Shown: positions 8,529-17,720, counted from the stretch's first letter. The stretch: DNA of 64,000 nucleotides from Planctomycetota bacterium (GCA_023150475.1 JAKLKU010000001.1:186001-250000), one strand, 5' to 3'. The notes: generated from the letters alone by a model not told the origin. Translations and numbers: made by a program.

Positions 8529-10259
8529 ATGCTCCTCCCGCTCTTCGCCACGGTCCTCCCGACGCTCTCCGGCGCCGCGAACGGCACGGAAGCCGACCTC
8601 CTGAGCTTGGTGCCGCGCGACGCGTTCCTCGTCGCGCGCACGGCGCCGCTCGACACGCTGCGCGCCGACCTCGCGTCGAACGCGTGGTGGCAGTTGCTGC
8701 ACGATCCGGCGTTGCAGCCGCTGTGCTCGACGTTCGACGAAATGCACGGCGAGATCGCGCGCGAGCTCGACGGATTCGACCCGCGCGATCTGCTCGCAGC
8801 CGTGCACGGCCAAGTCGCGTTCTTCGTCGCCGCCGATCCCGCGTTCGACGAACCGACGTTCGGGATCCTCGTGGTACCCGGCGCCGACGCCGAGCCGTTC
8901 CGCAAGCTCCAAGCGACGTTGCGCACCAAGATCGGCGCGCATGCCGACGCCAAGCCGGCGAACCACGCGGGCGTCGGCTACGAGTTGCTCGTCGAACGGC
9001 CGTCGAGCGCCGCGAGCGACGCGCCCGGCGACGACGCGAACACGCTCGCGTTCGTCGAACACTCCGGCGTCGTCGCGTGGCTCGTCGACGACGACGAAGT
9101 CGGAGCTCGCGCCGCCGCGCAGGGGCTGATCGAACGGCTGCAAGGCCGTGCGCCCGCGAACTTCGGCCAGCATCCCGGCCTGATCGCGGCGCGCACGCGC
9201 ACGCATGGCCCGACGCGCGCCGAGTTCTTCGTCGACCTCGCCGCGCTGTCGCGCAAGATCGCGTCCGAAGCGGCCGCGGGCACCACGGCGGAACGAGTCG
9301 TGCGCGAGCTCGGGCTCGATCGACTCGAGTGGCTCCACGTGCGCGCCGACGTCGGCGCGGGCGAGAACCTCGACTTCGAGATCGCCGTCAAACTGCCGAG
9401 CGACGGCGCGATCACGACGTGGCTCGGGGCGCTGCGCGCGCCGAGCTCGACGTTCCTCGCCAAGGTGCCGCAGGGCGTCGCCGGTTTCGGCGCCGCGGGA
9501 TTCGACCTCTCGCGCCTGTGGAACGACGTGTGGTCGAGCTTCCAACGGATCGACGCGCAGAGCACGGCGGCCGCGCGACAGCAGCTCCAGGCCGCGGCAC
9601 AAGGCCTCGCTGGAATCGACGTCGAACGCGACGTGATCTCGCAGTTCACCGGCGAGTTCGCGCACTTCGCCGTCGACGTGCCGGCAGACGAAGTCGGCGC
9701 GTTGCTCGGTGTCGCCGGAGCCGACACCGCGGCGAAGGACCCGAACCGGCGCGCGCTCGGCGAAGTGCACATCGTCGGCCTGCGCGATCCGCTCGGGTTC
9801 GAAGCGACGCTCGACGGGCTGATCGAACGCTTCGGCGCCAGCGAGATGATCGGCGAGGAAGAAGTCGCCGGGCGCGAGGTCAACTTCTTCGAGCTCGGCC
9901 AGCACGCGCGATTCTCGTGGAGCTTCGGCGACGACTGCGTGTTCCTCTCGCCGTCGCAGACCGCGCTGACGAAAGCGCTCGAGCACGCAGCGAAACCGGA
10001 CGCTGTGAGCGCCGCGCAAGACCCGCGCTTCACGAAGCTGATCGCCGAAGAGCGGGACTCGATCGCGTTCTCGGTCGCCAGCACTCCTGCGACGCTCTCG
10101 GCGCTCGCCACGGTGCTCGAACTCGTCGCGGACGTGCAGCCTGACGTACCGACGCTCGCGGACTGGCCGGCGACGGTCGAACGCTACTTCAAGGGCAACC
10201 TGACCTCGAGCGTGCGGATCACGAACGGCGAGGTGCGCGTCCAAATGCGCGCCCGCTGA
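8529..10259 (+). CDS. Large secreted protein, possibly DUF3352-like
   Basis: 576 residues. The first 19 (LLPLFATVLPTLSGAANG) read as a signal peptide. The mature protein begins LVPRDAFLVARTAPLDTLRADLASNAWWQLL, a pattern seen in secreted proteins annotated as DUF3352 or similar, in which a short repeated module scores how a protein or cofactor is held. Two halves with similar openings can be seen, the second near residues 310-330 (LRAPSSTFLAKVPQGVAGFGAAGFD). It is rich in acidic residues and has no catalytic motif that I recognise, no cysteine pairs and no further membrane span. The gene is divergent from the SGNH hydrolase gene, with 282 bases between them. The family call is tentative. Confidence 0.6.
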   Translation: MLLPLFATVLPTLSGAANGTEADLLSLVPRDAFLVARTAPLDTLRADLASNAWWQLLHDPALQPLCSTFDEMHGEIARELDGFDPRDLLAAVHGQVAFFVAADPAFDEPTFGILVVPGADAEPFRKLQATLRTKIGAHADAKPANHAGVGYELLVERPSSAASDAPGDDANTLAFVEHSGVVAWLVDDDEVGARAAAQGLIERLQGRAPANFGQHPGLIAARTRTHGPTRAEFFVDLAALSRKIASEAAAGTTAERVVRELGLDRLEWLHVRADVGAGENLDFEIAVKLPSDGAITTWLGALRAPSSTFLAKVPQGVAGFGAAGFDLSRLWNDVWSSFQRIDAQSTAAARQQLQAAAQGLAGIDVERDVISQFTGEFAHFAVDVPADEVGALLGVAGADTAAKDPNRRALGEVHIVGLRDPLGFEATLDGLIERFGASEMIGEEEVAGREVNFFELGQHARFSWSFGDDCVFLSPSQTALTKALEHAAKPDAVSAAQDPRFTKLIAEERDSIAFSVASTPATLSALATVLELVADVQPDVPTLADWPATVERYFKGNLTSSVRITNGEVRVQMRAR

Positions 10260-10269
10260 CGCCCAAGGC

Positions 10270-11733
10270 TCAGCAGCGTTTCGCGAACAGCCCGAAGGAC
10301 GTCGCGTCGGTCGGCTCGAGCTCGACCGTCGTGCCGACGAGCGCGTCCTCTCCGGCGAAACTGATCGGTAGGTTGTGGAACGAGCGCGCGACGAGCAGTC
10401 CGCGCTCGTTCTTCTCTTCGACGAACGCCTGCACGCGCTTGCCGATCCAGCTCTGGAGTTTCAGGAGCTGCGTGCGTTCCGCCGCACGCAAGAGCCGCTG
10501 GTTGCGCTCGGACTTCACGTCCTCGGGCACGTCGTCGGCGAGATTCTCGCCCGCCTGAGTGTCAGGCCGCGGGCTGTACTTGAACACGTAGTTCTGCACG
10601 TAGCCCTGAGCTTCGAGGAAGCGCTCGCTCGCGTCGAAGTCCTCGTCGGTCTCGCCGGGGAAACCGACGATCCAGTCCGTGCCGAGTTCGATGTCGGGCA
10701 CGGCGTCGCGCAAGAGCCCGAGCCGCTCGCGATAGAGCTCGGTCGTGTACCCGCGTTTCATCGCGCGCAGGATCCGGTCGGACCCCGACTGCACCGGCAG
10801 GGGGAAGAAACGATCGACCTTCGAGCACTCCGCGATCGCACGAGCGAGCTCTTTGGTCACGTACGCCGCGTGCGCCGTGATCATGCGGATGCGCACGAGC
10901 CCTTCGATCGCCTGCAACCGGTAGAGCACGTCCGCCAGGCTCGGCCGCCCCTGACGCCCAAGGTGCTTCGGCTCGTTCGGACCAGGCGCGGACAAGTCCT
11001 CGCCGTAGCTGTTGATCGTCTGCCCGAGCAGCGTGATCACTTGCGCGCCTTGCGCGACCATCCACCGCGCCTCGCGATCGAGTTCGTCGAGCGGCCGGCT
11101 CAAGACGCGCCCGCGGGTCTTCGGCACGACGCAGAACGTGCAGTTCAAATCGCAGCCTCGCATCACGGCGAGGTAACCGAGACGCCCGCCGGTGTACGGT
11201 TCGCCTGCGCGATCGTCGTCGGGCTCCTCGCCGAGCGAAAGTGCGACGACGCGGCTCTGCTTGCGGCCGTAACCGTCCGCCCGCCGCCGCCGGACGTCGG
11301 CGACCATCGACGGCAGGTTGTGGAACGCTCGTGTGCCGACCACCAAGTCGACGTGGCCCGCACGACGGAAGATCTCCTCGCCGACGCGCTGCGCCATGCA
11401 GCCGAGCACGCCGATCACGAGCTCCGGCCGTTCGGCCTTGCGGCGCTTCAGCTCGCCGATCCACGAGAAGACGCGCTCCTCGGCGTGCTCGCGCACCGAA
11501 CACGTGTTGAAGAGCAGCACGTCGGCAGCCTCGGCCTCGCCGACGATCTGGTAGCCGTGCCGTTGGAAACGGCCCTCGACCAGCAGCGAGTCGTACTTGT
11601 TCATCTGACACCCGAAGGTCACGACGTGGACCTTCGGTGTCGCGCCGAGCTGAGCCACCTCCGCCGGCGACGCGGCCGGAGACGCCGCGGAAGCGGGCAG
11701 CGAGGCTTTCGATTGGACGCGCGGGAGAGTCAT
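10270..11733 (-). CDS. miaB: tRNA-2-methylthio-N6-dimethylallyladenosine synthase
   Basis: 487 residues with the full methylthiotransferase architecture. The N-terminal UPF0004 domain carries three cysteines (FGCQMN, NTCSVRE, LGCMAQ) for the sulfur-donating iron-sulfur cluster. The radical SAM domain has the CXXXCXXC motif in RGCDLNCTFCVVP, and the C-terminus is a TRAM domain (LVARSFHNLPISFAGEDALVGTTVELE). FNTCSVREHAE and GQTINSYG are MiaB rather than RimO or MtaB signatures. The enzyme adds a methylthio group to i6A37 in tRNAs that read codons starting with U. An extra stretch of about 30 alanine- and serine-rich residues precedes the domain, so the true start might lie a little downstream. 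Confidence 0.95.
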   Translation of the reverse strand: MTLPRVQSKASLPASAASPAASPAEVAQLGATPKVHVVTFGCQMNKYDSLLVEGRFQRHGYQIVGEAEAADVLLFNTCSVREHAEERVFSWIGELKRRKAERPELVIGVLGCMAQRVGEEIFRRAGHVDLVVGTRAFHNLPSMVADVRRRRADGYGRKQSRVVALSLGEEPDDDRAGEPYTGGRLGYLAVMRGCDLNCTFCVVPKTRGRVLSRPLDELDREARWMVAQGAQVITLLGQTINSYGEDLSAPGPNEPKHLGRQGRPSLADVLYRLQAIEGLVRIRMITAHAAYVTKELARAIAECSKVDRFFPLPVQSGSDRILRAMKRGYTTELYRERLGLLRDAVPDIELGTDWIVGFPGETDEDFDASERFLEAQGYVQNYVFKYSPRPDTQAGENLADDVPEDVKSERNQRLLRAAERTQLLKLQSWIGKRVQAFVEEKNERGLLVARSFHNLPISFAGEDALVGTTVELEPTDATSFGLFAKRC

Positions 11734-11848
11734 CGGGGACGGAGGGCCGGGGATTCTGACAGCCCGGCGTGCGACTCGCCAGCTCGCGAGAGCTCGTGGA
11801 CGGCGCTGGGCGGCCCAGGCGTCACGCGCCTACTGTAGCCGTGACTGC

Positions 11849-11854
11849 TACGCT
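11849..11854 (+). promoter_or_regulatory. TACGCT -10 box, seven bases before the ATG
   Basis: TGCTACGCT has an extended -10 form (TG plus one base). It ends seven bases before the thioesterase ATG, so transcription would start at or next to the start codon. One of nine such arrangements in the window. Confidence 0.5.
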
Positions 11855-11861
11855 CCCGACC

Positions 11862-12323
11862 ATGAGCGAGAGCCTCCAAGACCGCTATGCGCCCCAGAAC
11901 CGCTGCTTCGGCTGCGGCCCCGCCAACGAAAAGGGCTTGCGCATCAAGAGCCGCGTCGAAGGCGAGCAAGTCGTCTGCGATTGGACGCCCGAGCCGCATC
12001 ACGAAGCGTTCACCGGGATGGTCAACGGCGGCATCCTCGGTGCCCTGCTCGATTGCCACTCGAACTGGACCGCGGCGTGGCACCTGATGCGTCAGGCGGG
12101 CGCGAGCGCGCCGCCGTGCACCGTGACCGCGGAATTCCACGTCAAGCTGAAACGTCCGACGCCGTCGAACCAACCGCTGCGGCTCGTGGCGCGCGTCGTG
12201 GAGTCGAGCGTGGACCGCGCGACGATCGAAGCGACGGTCGCGTCCTCCGGCGTGGTCACCGCGACCTGCCGCGGACTCTTCGTGGCGGTCAAGGAAGGCC
12301 ACCCCGCCTATCACCGCTGGTAG
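11862..12323 (+). CDS. PaaI-family hotdog thioesterase
   Basis: 153 residues. It has the single-hotdog layout: the central helix is preceded by GMVNGGILGALLDCHSNW, where the PaaI-type enzymes have a His-Gly-Gly-hydrophobic motif (here Asn-Gly-Gly), and the strand VTAEFHVKLKRPTP follows. It would hydrolyse acyl-CoA thioesters; the substrate is unknown. An N-terminal NRCFGCGPANEKGL with two cysteines is a typical lead-in for this subgroup. The ATG at 11862 is chosen over an upstream one because the TACGCT box lies just before it and homology begins here. It stands between the divergent miaB and the following lipoprotein gene. Confidence 0.85.
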   Translation: MSESLQDRYAPQNRCFGCGPANEKGLRIKSRVEGEQVVCDWTPEPHHEAFTGMVNGGILGALLDCHSNWTAAWHLMRQAGASAPPCTVTAEFHVKLKRPTPSNQPLRLVARVVESSVDRATIEATVASSGVVTATCRGLFVAVKEGHPAYHRW

Positions 12324-12404
12324 GCACGGTGCGACCGGCCAGCGGCACGGCCGTTGCGCCCTCCGGCCGGCGCGCACATCCCCGCGCGCCGATCGGAGTT
12401 CCCC

Positions 12405-13124
12405 ATGCGCCCTGCCGCTCACGCGTCGTTCTGCGCCGCCCTGACCACGAGCCTGCTCGTCGCCTGCCACCACCGCGACGATTGCTACGACTGCGGCGGC
12501 GACCCCGATCCGTACTACTACGAGTCCGAACCGAACGACCAAGCGTGCTGCGCGGACTGGCTCGGTTCGCTCGCCCCGTACGAGACCGCGGCGATCCGCG
12601 GCAGCATCACGAGCTTCGGTCCCGACTACTTCGACGGTTTCGCGTTCGTCGCCGCACAACCGCTCGACGTGCGCGTCGAGCTCGTCAGCGACGACCCGCA
12701 CGACGACTTCGACATCTGCATCTACGACCCGCTGATCGGCGACTACGTCGCGTGCTTCGAAACCAGCGCCCAGCCGGAGGTCGGACTGTTCTCGGTGCTG
12801 CAGACCGGTCGCGAGTTCCACGTCGTGGTGACGCCGTACTCCGGTTCCGGTTCGTACAGCCTCTACGTCGACGGATTCCCGATCTCGTTCGCGGCGCCGG
12901 CTTCCACGGGCGCTGGCATCGTGCGCCATGGCGATCCGACCGAGCCGCGCGTTCGCGAGCACGCGCTCGCCGACTACCACCCCGACGCCCCCGGCGACGA
13001 CGACGCGGTCGACGCTCCGGCGAGCCCGGCGGAGCTCCCGGCCGAGATCCTCGCGATCGACGAAGCCGGCGAAGTGACCCGCTTCCCGGTCAGGATCCTG
13101 CGCGCCGGCGCGGCTCGCGACTGA
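12405..13124 (+). CDS. Lipoprotein with PPC (pre-peptidase C-terminal) domain
   Basis: 239 residues. A lipobox SLLVAC places the lipidated cysteine at residue 21. The mature protein is acidic and tyrosine-rich (CYDCGGDPDPYYYESEPND). From there to about residue 165 it follows the PPC beta-sandwich pattern: SEPND start, GSITSFGPDYFDGFAF, DDFDICIYDP, and FHVVVTPYSGSGSYSLYVDG. PPC domains are found at the ends of secreted peptidases and many surface proteins; here it is the only domain. The C-terminal 70 residues are acidic and low-complexity. GGAG seven bases before the ATG supports this start. A strong inverted repeat follows the gene. Confidence 0.75.
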   Translation: MRPAAHASFCAALTTSLLVACHHRDDCYDCGGDPDPYYYESEPNDQACCADWLGSLAPYETAAIRGSITSFGPDYFDGFAFVAAQPLDVRVELVSDDPHDDFDICIYDPLIGDYVACFETSAQPEVGLFSVLQTGREFHVVVTPYSGSGSYSLYVDGFPISFAAPASTGAGIVRHGDPTEPRVREHALADYHPDAPGDDDAVDAPASPAELPAEILAIDEAGEVTRFPVRILRAGAARD

Positions 13125-13140
13125 GCCACCCGCGCCTCCG

Positions 13141-13203
13141 CCGGCCGCCCGGTCGCTCGCCTGGTCGCTCTCTCAGCCCCGCGGCGCGAGACCGGGCGGC
13201 CGG
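13141..13203 (+). terminator. Long inverted repeat after the PPC lipoprotein gene
   Basis: A 14-bp perfect stem (13141-13154 with 13190-13203, core CCGGCCGCCCGGT) encloses a 35-base loop, starting 16 bases after the stop codon. There is no T-run. Position and stability suggest a transcription end or an RNA-stabilising hairpin. Confidence 0.45.
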
Positions 13204-13279
13204 GCTCGATCGCGCCGGCCGACGGACGAGTGACGAAATTCCGGGAAGATCCCGCGGCGCGCGCCGTCGAAGGCGGCGC

Positions 13280-13606
13280 ATGAAACTCTCCCTGATCGCC
13301 GTCGGCGCGCTCGGCTGCGTCGCCTACTTCGGGAACCTGATCCCGGGGCTCGGTGCGGCCGAGTCGCGCTCGACGGATGCCCAAGTCACCTACTTCGCGA
13401 GCGGCAAGCCGCGGACGTCGGTGACCTGGGTCGACGGCCGCCGCCACGGCCCCGCGGAAGAGTGGTATCCGAACGGCAGCCTGCGCGAGAGCGGCGAATA
13501 CCAAGACGGCGAGCGCTCGGGCACTTGGAACTTCTGGCGGGCGGACGGTTCGCTCGACCCCGCATTGTCGGGCCGGTACGAGCACGGCCGCAAGGTCACC
13601 GACTGA
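13280..13606 (+). CDS. Small secreted MORN-repeat protein
   Basis: 108 residues starting with a hydrophobic signal-like segment (LSLIAVGALGCVAYFGNLIPG). Residues of about 35-105 are MORN_2-type repeats of the form YxxGxPrTsVtWxxGxrhGpxxEWYpnGxlrexGxYqdGxRsGtWnfW. These short beta-hairpin repeats are found in many bacterial periplasmic and outer-membrane proteins and in some toxin-antitoxin antitoxins; here no partner gene is next to it. The gene converges with the ABC permease gene, with a single base between the two stop codons. Confidence 0.7.
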   Translation: MKLSLIAVGALGCVAYFGNLIPGLGAAESRSTDAQVTYFASGKPRTSVTWVDGRRHGPAEEWYPNGSLRESGEYQDGERSGTWNFWRADGSLDPALSGRYEHGRKVTD

Positions 13607-13607
13607 G

Positions 13608-14399
13608 TCACGAGAGCGCGGACTCGTAGCGCCGGAACGAGCGGCGCCAGAACCAGAAGACGCCGAGTCCGAAGAGCAAGAGCCACGCGCCGTATCCGAG
13701 CGCCTCGAGTGCGCCGACGCGTCCGAGCACCAACGCCGCGGGGAAGTGCGTCAAGCAACCGACCGGCACCACGAAGAGCAGGAAGAGCTTCACGCGGCGC
13801 CCGAACACGTCGAGCGGACGCTCGATCGGTCCGAGCAGGAACTCCCAGAAGAAGATCCCGAGGTCGGAGTTGACGAGGTAGAGCTCGGCCGTCGAGAAGA
13901 GCACGGTGACGACGATCCGCGCCCATACCGACAGCGCGATCGCCCACGGCACGGCCCAGAGACAACGCAGCGCGTCGACGCCGTCCGCGCTCGCGAGCGC
14001 CCAACCGAGGTAACCGAGAGCGATCGCGCCGTTGAAGCAGGCCTCGAGCGAGAAGCTCTGGAAGAAGTAGAGGAAGATCGGCGAAGCGGGCCGCACGCGC
14101 ACCGGATCGAGGTTGCCGTCCTTCAGATCGCGGCCGAAGTGCCACGACTTGCCCATCCACGCCATCCAGAACGCATCGGAGACGAACAGGAACGCGACGA
14201 AGACGCGCAGCTCCGGCAAGGTCCAGCCGGCGAGCGAGTGCGTGTGGCGCATCAGCACTTCGAACACGCCGACGTGCGTCGCGTACCACACGATGTCCAT
14301 CAGGACCTGGCTCGCGAACTCGACACGGAACTGCGACTTGCGCGCGACGCCCATGCGCGCGAACTGGCGACCGATGCGCACGTGTTGACGGAGGCCCAT
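13608..14399 (-). CDS. ABC-2 type exporter permease (second)
   Basis: 263 residues with about six hydrophobic segments. It is of the DUF990/ABC-2 family that travels as a permease pair with an ATPase (the set sometimes annotated as a viologen-exporter-type system). Signals include an N-terminal amphipathic region QFARMGVARKSQFRVEF before the first membrane span, and HFGRDLKDGNLDPVRVRPASPIFLYF, the cytoplasmic loop typical of this group. It forms the exporter with the permease that starts at 15244 and the ATPase at 16290; the three genes lie in order ATPase-permease-permease. The gap to the preceding permease gene is two bases. Confidence 0.85.
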   Translation of the reverse strand: MGLRQHVRIGRQFARMGVARKSQFRVEFASQVLMDIVWYATHVGVFEVLMRHTHSLAGWTLPELRVFVAFLFVSDAFWMAWMGKSWHFGRDLKDGNLDPVRVRPASPIFLYFFQSFSLEACFNGAIALGYLGWALASADGVDALRCLWAVPWAIALSVWARIVVTVLFSTAELYLVNSDLGIFFWEFLLGPIERPLDVFGRRVKLFLLFVVPVGCLTHFPAALVLGRVGALEALGYGAWLLLFGLGVFWFWRRSFRRYESALS

Positions 14400-14401
14400 C
14401 G

Positions 14402-15244
14402 CTACATGCCGCTCCCCGCGTAGCGTCGCGAGCCACGCCGCCAAGTCCACGCCCCGAGCGCGTGGAGAGCGACCAGCCAGACGGCGAGCACGCCGCAGCC
14501 GAACCAGAAGTCGCGGTTCCCTTGTTTGCCTAGCCAGATCTCGATCGGCCCCGTGACCAGCCAGTACGGGTAGAGCCAACGGAAGCTTTCCGCGAGCGCC
14601 GGAGGCATGATCGTCACGGGCACGAGCACGCCGGCGACGAAGATGACGACGAAACGCGCCATCACCATCAACGTCCAGACGACGTCGAGCCAGAACGCCA
14701 GGAGCTGCAAGAGCCAGATCGTCTGGAAGTAGGCATAGCTCGCCGCGATCACGAGGACGAACGCCTGGAGCGCCGCGATGGGCCGAGTCGGCACCGGCCA
14801 GACGTTCGGGAAGCACAGCGAGCCGAGCACGACGAGTGCGAGCGCGATGGCCCCCTGCAACGCGACGTGTTCGACGAACCGCGCGAAGAAGAGCCGTCCG
14901 AGCCGCACGGGCATCACCAGGTACTTGGAGAGCGTGCCGTTGAAGATCTGGTCGGCGAGGTCGAGCGCGCGTTCGTTGAACATCAAACGCTGCAGCACCG
15001 CGACCAGGATCACGTAGCGAACGAGCTCGTCGAAGCGATAGCTGCCGAGCGCTGTGACTCCGTCCTGGCGGAACAACGCCCAGAACACGGCGATCATCAC
15101 GAGCGGCCGGCCCACGTTGCGGAAGACCTCGCGGACGAGGAACCCGGCGCGGAACGCGAGCTGCTTCTTGAGCTCGTAGCCGACCGCGCGCCGCACGAGC
15201 CGCGCGTCGCGCACGAACCGCGCCCTGGTCGCGAGCGAGCTCAC
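14402..15244 (-). CDS. ABC-2 type exporter permease (first)
   Basis: 280 residues with about six membrane segments. YELKKQLAFRAGFLVREVFRN is followed by membrane spans, and the loop QIFNGTLSKYLVMPVRLGR matches the same DUF990-like group as its partner. The start is taken as GTG at 15244, because it overlaps the ATPase stop codon in a GTGA tetranucleotide, the usual sign of translational coupling. Upstream in-frame codons would run through the ATPase gene. The exported substrate is not shown by the sequence. Confidence 0.85.
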   Translation of the reverse strand: MSSLATRARFVRDARLVRRAVGYELKKQLAFRAGFLVREVFRNVGRPLVMIAVFWALFRQDGVTALGSYRFDELVRYVILVAVLQRLMFNERALDLADQIFNGTLSKYLVMPVRLGRLFFARFVEHVALQGAIALALVVLGSLCFPNVWPVPTRPIAALQAFVLVIAASYAYFQTIWLLQLLAFWLDVVWTLMVMARFVVIFVAGVLVPVTIMPPALAESFRWLYPYWLVTGPIEIWLGKQGNRDFWFGCGVLAVWLVALHALGAWTWRRGSRRYAGSGM

Positions 15245-16290
15245 GTCGCGCGCTCCGCTCGTGCGGGCGCTCCGAGTGCGTCGAGCGTGCGCGACTTGAA
15301 GACGTCGCGGACCAAGTCCTCGAGCGGCAAGCGCTCGACGGCGAGATCGCGCACGGTGAACAGGTCGAAGAGATGTTGGACGAACCGCTGCGAGTGCGCG
15401 GCGGGCACGGAGAAAACGAGCGACAACGGACCGTGGCGGACGAGTTTCGCGCCGAATGGCTCGAGCTCCGCCTCGAGCTCGCTCGACCAGGCACGGGATC
15501 CAGGTTCGAGGTGCAATTCGATCGCCCGCTCGCCGACGATCCGCCGCTGGAGCTCGACGAGGTCGCCGTCGAACAGCATTCGTCCTGCGTCGAGGATCAA
15601 GAGCCGCCGGCAGGTCGACTCGATGTCCTCGAGGTCGTGGCTCGTCAGGACGATCGTCGCTCCTTCGCGCCGGTTCGTCTCGATCAGGAACTGACGGATC
15701 GTCTCGCGCGACACCAAATCGAGGCCGATCGTCGGCTCGTCGAGGAACACGAGCTCCGGCTCGTGCACGAACGCGCCGATGATCTCCATCTTCATCCGCT
15801 GGCCGAGCGACAGGTGCCGCAACTGCACGTCCAGCCGATCGGCGACGTCGAGGCGCGTCGCGAACGCCCGCACGCGCTCCAGCATGCGCTCCTGCGGCAC
15901 TTCGTAGATTTCCGCGAGCAAGTGGAACGAGTCGAGCGCCGGCAGGTCCCACCACAGTTGCGATCGCTGCCCCATCACCAGCGCGAGCCGTCGCTTCTCG
16001 CGGTCGCCGAGCGCGAAGCTCTCCGCGCCGAACACGCTCGATCGGCCAGACGTCGCCGCGACGATCCCGGTCAACACTTTGACCAACGTCGTCTTGCCGG
16101 CTCCGTTCGAACCGATCAGACCGACGAACTCACCGCGCCGGATCTCGAGTTCGATCGCATCGAGCGCACGGATCTCGACGTAGTCGCGGCGGAAGAAGTT
16201 GGCGAGCACGCCGGCGAGCCCCGGCTTGCGCCGGAACGTGCGGAACACTTTCCCGAGCGCTTCGGCCCGGAGCACGACTTCGGCGTCCAT
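15241..16290 (-). CDS. ABC exporter ATP-binding protein
   Basis: 349 residues. It has Walker A (GSNGAGKTT), the signature (LSLGQRMKME, a Leu-Ser-Leu-Gly-Gln form), Walker B with catalytic glutamate (LVFLDEPT) and the switch histidine (TSHD). The N-terminal FRRKPGLAGVLANFFRRDYVEIRALD, rich in basic and aromatic residues, is distinctive of ATPases that pair with DUF990-type permeases. The C-terminal 100 residues are the usual NatA-like extension. It powers the permease pair encoded immediately downstream. The ATG at 16290 gives the expected N-terminus. The region before it has no clear box. Confidence 0.9.
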   Translation of the reverse strand: MDAEVVLRAEALGKVFRTFRRKPGLAGVLANFFRRDYVEIRALDAIELEIRRGEFVGLIGSNGAGKTTLVKVLTGIVAATSGRSSVFGAESFALGDREKRRLALVMGQRSQLWWDLPALDSFHLLAEIYEVPQERMLERVRAFATRLDVADRLDVQLRHLSLGQRMKMEIIGAFVHEPELVFLDEPTIGLDLVSRETIRQFLIETNRREGATIVLTSHDLEDIESTCRRLLILDAGRMLFDGDLVELQRRIVGERAIELHLEPGSRAWSSELEAELEPFGAKLVRHGPLSLVFSVPAAHSQRFVQHLFDLFTVRDLAVERLPLEDLVRDVFKSRTLDALGAPARAERAT

Positions 16291-16421
16291 TCGGGTGCGA
16301 GAGAGGCGCGCGATTCTGGCGTGTGCGCACTGCCACGACAATGGCGAGGCCGGGCACGCGACGTTCGAGAAGCGTCTGCGATCGCTCGCGACTCGGGCAC
16401 ACGCGCGGCAAACTGCTCCGC

Positions 16422-17216
16422 ATGCAGCGCGCGCTCGAACGGGCCCTCGCACGGCGGCTCGTGTTCACGTTCACGACCGGTCGCAGCGGCACCGACTACT
16501 TGGCGCGGGTGCTCGGGCTCTTCGCGCGCGTGCACGCGGAACACGAACCCAAACCGACCTTCGCCAGCGCGTGGCGCACCGTGCTCGCGCGCCCCGAGAC
16601 GGCGCGGGAATTCTGGCTCGAGCACAAGCTGCCGCGCATCGCGAAGTCGCACACGCCGATCTACGCGGAGACGAGCCACCTCGCGTGCAAGGGCTTCCTC
16701 GAGAGCCTGGTCGAGCTCGGCGTGCGACCGACGGTGATCGAGCTCGTGCGCGCCCCGCGCGAGATCGCGTTGTCGCTCTTCGCGCTGCGCACGATTCCCG
16801 GGCGGACGTTCAAGGGCGTGAAGTACTACCACGCGCCCGACGATCCGCGCGTCGTGCTCGCGCCGGGCCCCGACGCCGCGACGTGGCACGACTACCAACT
16901 CGCCTACTGGTACTGCCTCGAAACGGCGGCGCGCGCGAAGCGCTTTCGCGAACGCTGCGAGCCGCTCGGCGTGCGAGTCGAACGGGTCGCACTCGCGTCG
17001 ATCGGCGACTTCGACGGCATCCGCGCGCTCGGCGAGCGACTCGACCTCGGGTCCTTCTCGACGCGCGGGCGCATCAAGCTGCTCGGACTCGCCGGACGCC
17101 GCACGAATCGCAAGCTCGATGCGAAACGCGAATTGCCTTTCACGGCCGAGGAGCTCGACCGCTTGGAAGCCGAAGTCGAACGTGCGTGCGCCGCGGCGCT
17201 CGCGCGCTCGCTCTAG
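16422..17216 (+). CDS. Sulfotransferase-like protein
   Basis: 264 residues. The N-terminal FTFTTGRSGTDYLARVL is the 5'-phosphosulfate-binding loop of PAPS-dependent sulfotransferases (Thr-x-x-Arg-Ser-Gly-Thr). Later, VIELVRAPREIALSLFALR corresponds to the 3'-phosphate-binding motif (usually RDPR, here RAPR), with serine further on. It would transfer sulfate from PAPS to an alcohol or sugar; the acceptor is unknown. The C-terminus is highly charged and helical. The ATG at 16422 is chosen because the P-loop starts 12 residues later. It converges with the PTPS gene, 6 bases away. Confidence 0.75.
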   Translation: MQRALERALARRLVFTFTTGRSGTDYLARVLGLFARVHAEHEPKPTFASAWRTVLARPETAREFWLEHKLPRIAKSHTPIYAETSHLACKGFLESLVELGVRPTVIELVRAPREIALSLFALRTIPGRTFKGVKYYHAPDDPRVVLAPGPDAATWHDYQLAYWYCLETAARAKRFRERCEPLGVRVERVALASIGDFDGIRALGERLDLGSFSTRGRIKLLGLAGRRTNRKLDAKRELPFTAEELDRLEAEVERACAAALARSL

Positions 17217-17222
17217 GCCGAC

Positions 17223-17720
17223 TCAACCCGCTTCGTAGTAGTAGACGCCGCGTTGCCCGGACGTCTCTTCCACGGCGACACGCAACCGCGTCACGAACAC
17301 TTCCGGGAAGCGTTCGCCGAGCAGACGCCGCAGCTCTCCCGCGACCCACGTCGCAAGGTTCTCGGAGCTCGTATTGTTGATCGGCAGGACGATCACGTCC
17401 TCGCGCGGGAGCACGTAGCGTCGGTCGCGGTAGCGCACCTCCCACGCGTCGGCACCCACGGGTTCGCAAGCGAGCACCGGATGGCGACCAGGCACCAGGA
17501 AGTGCTCGTCGAGCCCGTCGCAGATCTCGCGCACGAGCGGCTTCACCACCTTGAAGTCCAGCACGAGGCCGTGGTGCGAGAGCCCGGCCTCGATCTCGAC
17601 GAACACGCGGTAGTTGTGGCCGTGCAGGCGCTCCGCGCTGCCGTCCGGGAAGATCAGGAAGTGCGCCGCGGAGAACTTGAAGTTCTCCTTCGCCAGATCG
17701 ATCGACCAACGTTCGCTCAC
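17223..17720 (-). CDS. 6-pyruvoyl-tetrahydropterin synthase / QueD-family protein
   Basis: 165 residues. FKFSAAHFLIFPDGSAERLHGHNYRV holds the zinc histidines (AAHF and HGHNY), and the catalytic set continues with LDFKVVKPLVREICDGLDEHFL, the Asp-His of the family. VEETSGQRGVYY fills the position of the late glutamate that binds the pterin. QueD makes carboxytetrahydropterin for queuosine; PTPS makes biopterin precursors. The family cannot be split here, since no queC/queE or folE gene is adjacent. GTG at 17720 is preferred over the ATG at 17756, because a TAACCT box lies seven bases before it. Confidence 0.85.
   Translation of the reverse strand: MSERWSIDLAKENFKFSAAHFLIFPDGSAERLHGHNYRVFVEIEAGLSHHGLVLDFKVVKPLVREICDGLDEHFLVPGRHPVLACEPVGADAWEVRYRDRRYVLPREDVIVLPINNTSSENLATWVAGELRRLLGERFPEVFVTRLRVAVEETSGQRGVYYYEAG

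Noticed and set aside
13280-13606. Toxin-antitoxin role for the MORN-repeat protein
   Set aside because: The neighbours are a lipoprotein and an ABC permease; no toxin-like partner is present and the protein has a signal-like N-terminus.
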